Source: CBDIDH01 sp965277595 (GTDB lineage: Bacteria; Planctomycetota; Planctomycetia; Isosphaerales; Isosphaeraceae). From it: 64,000 nt of DNA. Every line of letters begins with the position of its first letter. Position 1 is the first letter of the stretch. This document shows positions 60,902-64,000 of the stretch, piece after piece. The notes under the pieces were generated by a model. It was not told the DNA's origin and searched no databases. It saw nothing but the letters and a program-made list of their open reading frames with translations. Location: assembly GCA_965277595.1 (NCBI GenBank), contig CBDIDH010000001.1, positions 1,178,001 to 1,242,000 of the forward strand. The letters run 5' to 3'. A program made the position numbers and the translations under genes.

Positions 60902-60963
60902 CGTCGGCTAAGAGCACCAGCTCGACACGCTGGGGGTCGCAGGTTCAAGTCCTGCAACGCCCA
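60902..60963 (+). pseudogene. 3' fragment of a tRNA-Val(GAC): island attachment-site remnant
   Basis: Reading from the D-loop, the D-stem half GAGC, an anticodon stem CCAGC/GCTGG with loop TCGACAC (anticodon GAC), a T-arm GCAGG-TTCAAGT-CCTGC and acceptor half AACGCCC plus A are present. The 5' acceptor (expected GGGCGTT) and D-stem 5' half are missing, and position 33 is C, not T. Typical of the truncated tRNA 3' end duplicated by integration of a genomic island. Confidence 0.75.
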
Positions 60964-61098
60964 TTTTACTAACCCCTTTCCGCCGAAAGCATTTCGCTTA
61001 CCTGCCGGTGGTCGGCAGTGCGGCACCAGAACCCTTGAGATCCGGTAGACTACCGGATTCCCAGGGACGGGAGCCGCACTCTGACCCACCGAACCCCT

Positions 61099-62257
61099 TC
61101 CTGTCGTCTCCATCGCCCTACCGGTTAAGCCGTTGTCACCCTCGGCGGCCGTGACTACTACCTCGGCAAGCACGGTAGCCCCGTCAGTCGCTCGGAATAC
61201 GACCGCTTGGTCGCCGATATGGTTGGCGCGAGGCCCGTCTTTGGTCTCGGCTGGCCCGGAGCCATCCGGCCTGACAGTGGTCGAGCTAATGGTCCTCTAT
61301 CTCAACCACTGTCAGGATTACTACCGTGATTCCGATGGCCGACCGGCGGAGGAACTCAAAAACGTCAAGGATGCACTTCGTCCGGTCCGCAAGTTGTACG
61401 GTCACACCCTGGCCGCTCAGTTCGGCCCGCTCGCGCTCAAGGCCGTGAGACAGTCGATGATTGACTCCGGTCTCTGCCGGAACACGATCAACAGTCGGAT
61501 TGGCCGGGTCCGCCGAATGTTCAAGTGGGGCGTCGGCAGCGAGCATGTACCCCCCTCGGTCATTCATGGCCTTCAGGCGGTCGACGGTATCCGGCTCGGC
61601 CGCGGGGCAGCCCGAGAATCAGAGCCGGTAGCCCCGGTATCAGCCGAACACGTCGACGCCACCCTGCCCTTTGTCTCGCGCCCTGTCCGGGCGATGATCG
61701 AATTGCAGAGACTTTGCGGGGCAAGGCCGGGCGAGGTGCAAAAGATGACCGGCCGTGACATCGATCGATCCCATCCGGTCTGGGTATATCGGCCCGCCCG
61801 ACACAAGACGAAATACAAGGGCCGGCGTCGGGCCATCCCTCTTGGCCCAAGAGCGCAGGAGATCCTTCGTCCCTGGCTCACGGACGATCCCGACGCCTAC
61901 CTTTTCAGCCCGAGCGAGGGGGCCGAGGCCAAGCTCGCCGAGCGTCGAGAGAATCGGCGCTCGCCGATGATTCCCAGCCAGGCCGCGAGGACGCGTAAGA
62001 CGAGCCCGAAACGGCCGCCCCGCACATGCTACGATCGGTTCAGTTACCGCCGTGCCATCGCGCGGGCCTGCGTGAAGGCCGGAATCCCCGTCTGGCACCC
62101 CCACCAGCTTCGCCACTCCGTCGCCACCGCCGTGCGGGCTCGGTTCGGCCTGGAGGCCGCACAGGTTGTCCTTGGGCACTCGCGGGCTGACGTGACTCAG
62201 GTCTATGCCGAGCGCGATCTCAGCAAGGCCATCGAGGTCATGCGCGAAGTCGGCTAA
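61099..62257 (+). pseudogene. Decayed planctomycete-type tyrosine integrase
   Basis: The N-terminal part is visible in one frame (PSCRLHRPTG, stop TAA at 61126-61128 in place of a Gln codon, then AVVTLGGRDYYLGKHGSPVS and EYDRLVADMVG), but the main body continues in another frame from about 61270 (LTVVELMVLYLNHCQDYYRD). So a nonsense codon plus a frameshift. The catalytic half seems intact: GARPGEV (Arg), HQLRHSVATAV (H-x-x-R), LGHSRADVTQVYAERD (His and Tyr). It starts 170 bases after the tRNA-Val fragment, the usual place for an island integrase. A shortened protein from an internal start is possible. Confidence 0.7.
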
Positions 62258-62501
62258 AGATTCCGCCCCGGAATGCCGATCGCGCATAGGACGGGACGGC
62301 GGGATTGATCCCCCGCTGACGACCCGGCGGACGCCTGGCACCCCTGCCCAAGCGTTCCGCCGGGTCCGGCCCGGCTTAAGCAGGGGGAGCGTATGCCTGA
62401 CAATCTGCCCGATCTGATTACCTCATTGGTAGCCGCAAAAAACCGGTTCGAGACGGCGGCACATTTCGAATGGCTTATCCATTGATCTGCACGCCGTCGT
62501 C

Positions 62502-63365
62502 GTGCAGGCTCCTCTCGGCGATCACCCTAGGCTGTACCCTGGGGCGGAAATACCACCGCTTCCTGTTGCGCTCCGCACGAAGCCGTGGATAGACTCGTTC
62601 TTTATCCCGCTCTTTCCTGCGGCAAAGGTCCACTATTTTGGCGAGAAGAGGTGGCTCGGCTTGTTCCGCGACCTGTCTCGTGTCGCCCTCGCCGCGCTGC
62701 GAGAGAACTTGCCCGATGTTGACGCTCTTGTCGACAAGGTGCTCTACGTGGCACCGCCAAGAGACGCCGACCCTATTCTCGCGGACTTATGTCTTCTGCT
62801 CCTTCGGGACGCGATAGGGTGCGCCTCGCGGCGTAAGTCTCTAATGGACCGATGGCTCTGGGGGGATACCGCGAGGACGACCCGAGTACCATACTACAGC
62901 GACGAGCGCGAGGCGTGGAAGCTTGGTAGCCCTGGCGCCGCCGTGCCGGAAATCGCTCCCGATGTGACGACCTTCTATGACGACGTCTTCAACGTGTCGG
63001 TCGCGGCCCTGGACGTCGTGATTCGGGCCATAATCCCGACCAAGACAAAGTTCGAGCCGTTGCGAACAGAGGGGGGCCTACCGGAGAAGTTGCTTGAGAA
63101 CCCAGGCGAGGCAAAACTTTCAGTCGCCCGAGGTCACGCCCGTCAATTCCAATCAAGAATTCTCGCGCACCTCGACTCCGACCCGCCTTTTATTTCGCTA
63201 GACGGGGAACCCTTCCCTCCATTCCTGGAGGCCGCAACTTACTACGTGGCTCGGCTGATCGAGGCCAATGGGGAGCAGGTCTCGTTCGCCAATTGGTTGA
63301 AGGGCCATGAAGAGTTCTTAGGCACGAAAGTAGTTCTACTGTCTCGCGGGGTTGAATTCGTCTAA
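62502..63365 (+). CDS. Hypothetical protein (287 aa)
   Basis: Starts at GTG 62502; no ribosome site stands out. Sequence: KPWIDSFFIPLFPAAKVHYF, GLFRDLSRVALAALRENLPD, LADLCLLLLRDAIGCASRRK and FLEAATYYVARLIEANGEQV. Mostly helical and soluble, with no motif I recognise. It ends 23 bases before the transposase and could be cargo of the island or a gene interrupted near the IS. Confidence 0.5.
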   Translation: MQAPLGDHPRLYPGAEIPPLPVALRTKPWIDSFFIPLFPAAKVHYFGEKRWLGLFRDLSRVALAALRENLPDVDALVDKVLYVAPPRDADPILADLCLLLLRDAIGCASRRKSLMDRWLWGDTARTTRVPYYSDEREAWKLGSPGAAVPEIAPDVTTFYDDVFNVSVAALDVVIRAIIPTKTKFEPLRTEGGLPEKLLENPGEAKLSVARGHARQFQSRILAHLDSDPPFISLDGEPFPPFLEAATYYVARLIEANGEQVSFANWLKGHEEFLGTKVVLLSRGVEFV

Positions 63366-63388
63366 CCATTCCTGCCTCATTGACTTCC

Positions 63389-64000
63389 ATGACGGAGTTA
63401 CCCGAGATGGGGGCGATCATGGAACGGCGATACGAGCTTCGACTTGAACAAATGCTGGCTCAAGCCGAAGTCTCGCCCGCGCTGATGCTGGGCCTCTTCG
63501 ATCGGCTCGAAACCTTCGTCGAGCCTTTCGCCGTGTCGCTCGATCAGCCCGAGCAACGACATCATACCGCCGAATCCATGACAGGTCTCCTCTCCAAGCT
63601 GCCGAGGAAGTCGGGCGAGGCGATCGCCTATCTTCATGACCACCGGCGGCAGGGCCTTCAGAACTTCGTCGGGTCGGTCCCCTGGGATCATCAACCGCTG
63701 CTCGCCACATTGGCTGGTCAGATCGGCGAGGAGCTCGGCGAACCCGATGGCGTGATCGTCTTCGACCCCTCGGCGTTCCTCAAGAAGGGGATCAAGTCGG
63801 TCGGCGTGGCTCGCCAATGGTGCGGCCGGTATGGCAAGGTCGACAACTGCCAGGTCGGCGTCTTCATGGCCTATGTATCCCGGAAAGAGCATGCTCTTGT
63901 TAATATGCGTCTCTTCCTTCCCGAGGAATGGGCGACGAACAAGGCCCGTCGGAAGGAGGCGGGCGTTCCCAAGGATCGGAAGCACCGCACCCGCCACCAA
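63389..64000 (+). CDS. IS701-like transposase, N-terminal part (cut by window edge)
   Basis: The frame from ATG 63389 (or 63419) runs open to the window end with no stop. LETFVEPFAVSLDQPEQRHH, TAESMTGLLSKLPRKSGEAI and the block VIVFDPSAFLKKGIKSVGVA, RQWCGRYGKVDNCQVGVFMA are hallmarks of the IS701/IS4-type DDE transposase; the Asp in VFDPSAF is the first catalytic residue. The element's left inverted repeat cannot be located with confidence. Confidence 0.85.
   Translation, partial: MTELPEMGAIMERRYELRLEQMLAQAEVSPALMLGLFDRLETFVEPFAVSLDQPEQRHHTAESMTGLLSKLPRKSGEAIAYLHDHRRQGLQNFVGSVPWDHQPLLATLAGQIGEELGEPDGVIVFDPSAFLKKGIKSVGVARQWCGRYGKVDNCQVGVFMAYVSRKEHALVNMRLFLPEEWATNKARRKEAGVPKDRKHRTRHQ

Overview
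The window is dominated by a tailed-phage genome (a prophage or prophage-derived region, about 0.2-47.8 kb) next to chromosomal and island DNA that looks planctomycetal. Host evidence: the 540-residue propeller protein at 47.8-49.4 kb starts with an LEGRALLA-type sorting/signal motif and has a Thr-Pro linker, both typical of Planctomycetes; the 56.2 kb basic protein and the broken integrase at 61.1 kb also read as planctomycete families. The DNA is GC-rich throughout except for islands at 12.7-13.1, 16.5 and 56.7-59.4 kb.

Layout. 0.25-1.7 kb (-): a chain of tiny overlapping genes, several single-span membrane proteins. 1.8-3.4 kb (+): small early operon starting with an excisionase-like HTH and ending with a VRR-NUC-type nuclease. 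3.4-12.6 kb (-): replication/recombination operon (toprim-VirE primase-helicase, RecD-like helicase, GIY-YIG endonuclease, DnaQ-like exonuclease, RecE-like nuclease, RecT annealase, HTH, DEAD-type helicase). 12.6-13.25 kb: repeat-rich divergent control region, possible origin. 13.25-47.7 kb (+): late operon with a zinc-finger gene in the position of a late antiterminator, a terminator, terminase, HK97-type portal/protease/capsid, neck, a huge tailspike-like protein, contractile tail (sheath, tube, frameshifted chaperone, tape measure, gpD, gpV, gpW, gpJ, gpI), fibres, a membrane-sensor/PAS pair, lysozyme, cupin, a repeat-rich fibre, small hydrophobic and lipoprotein genes, and a strong terminator at 47.75 kb. 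A reversed three-gene cassette (15.8-16.5 kb) sits inside the late operon.

Right of the phage: the propeller protein, a tyrosine recombinase bracketed by perfect 17-bp inverted sites, a 1,740-residue methylase-helicase of the DarB/N12 type, a low-GC cluster with a HEPN protein and three unknown genes, a 3' fragment of tRNA-Val, a decayed integrase, an unknown ORF and the start of an IS701-like transposase cut by the window edge.

Most notable: (i) a split membrane-sensor plus PAS gene pair directly upstream of the lysozyme; (ii) the recombinase gene lying between inverted core-like sites, suggesting a self-inverting segment; (iii) a textbook -1 frameshift site in the tail chaperone; (iv) a terminase broken exactly at Walker A; (v) two unannotated operator/iteron arrays.
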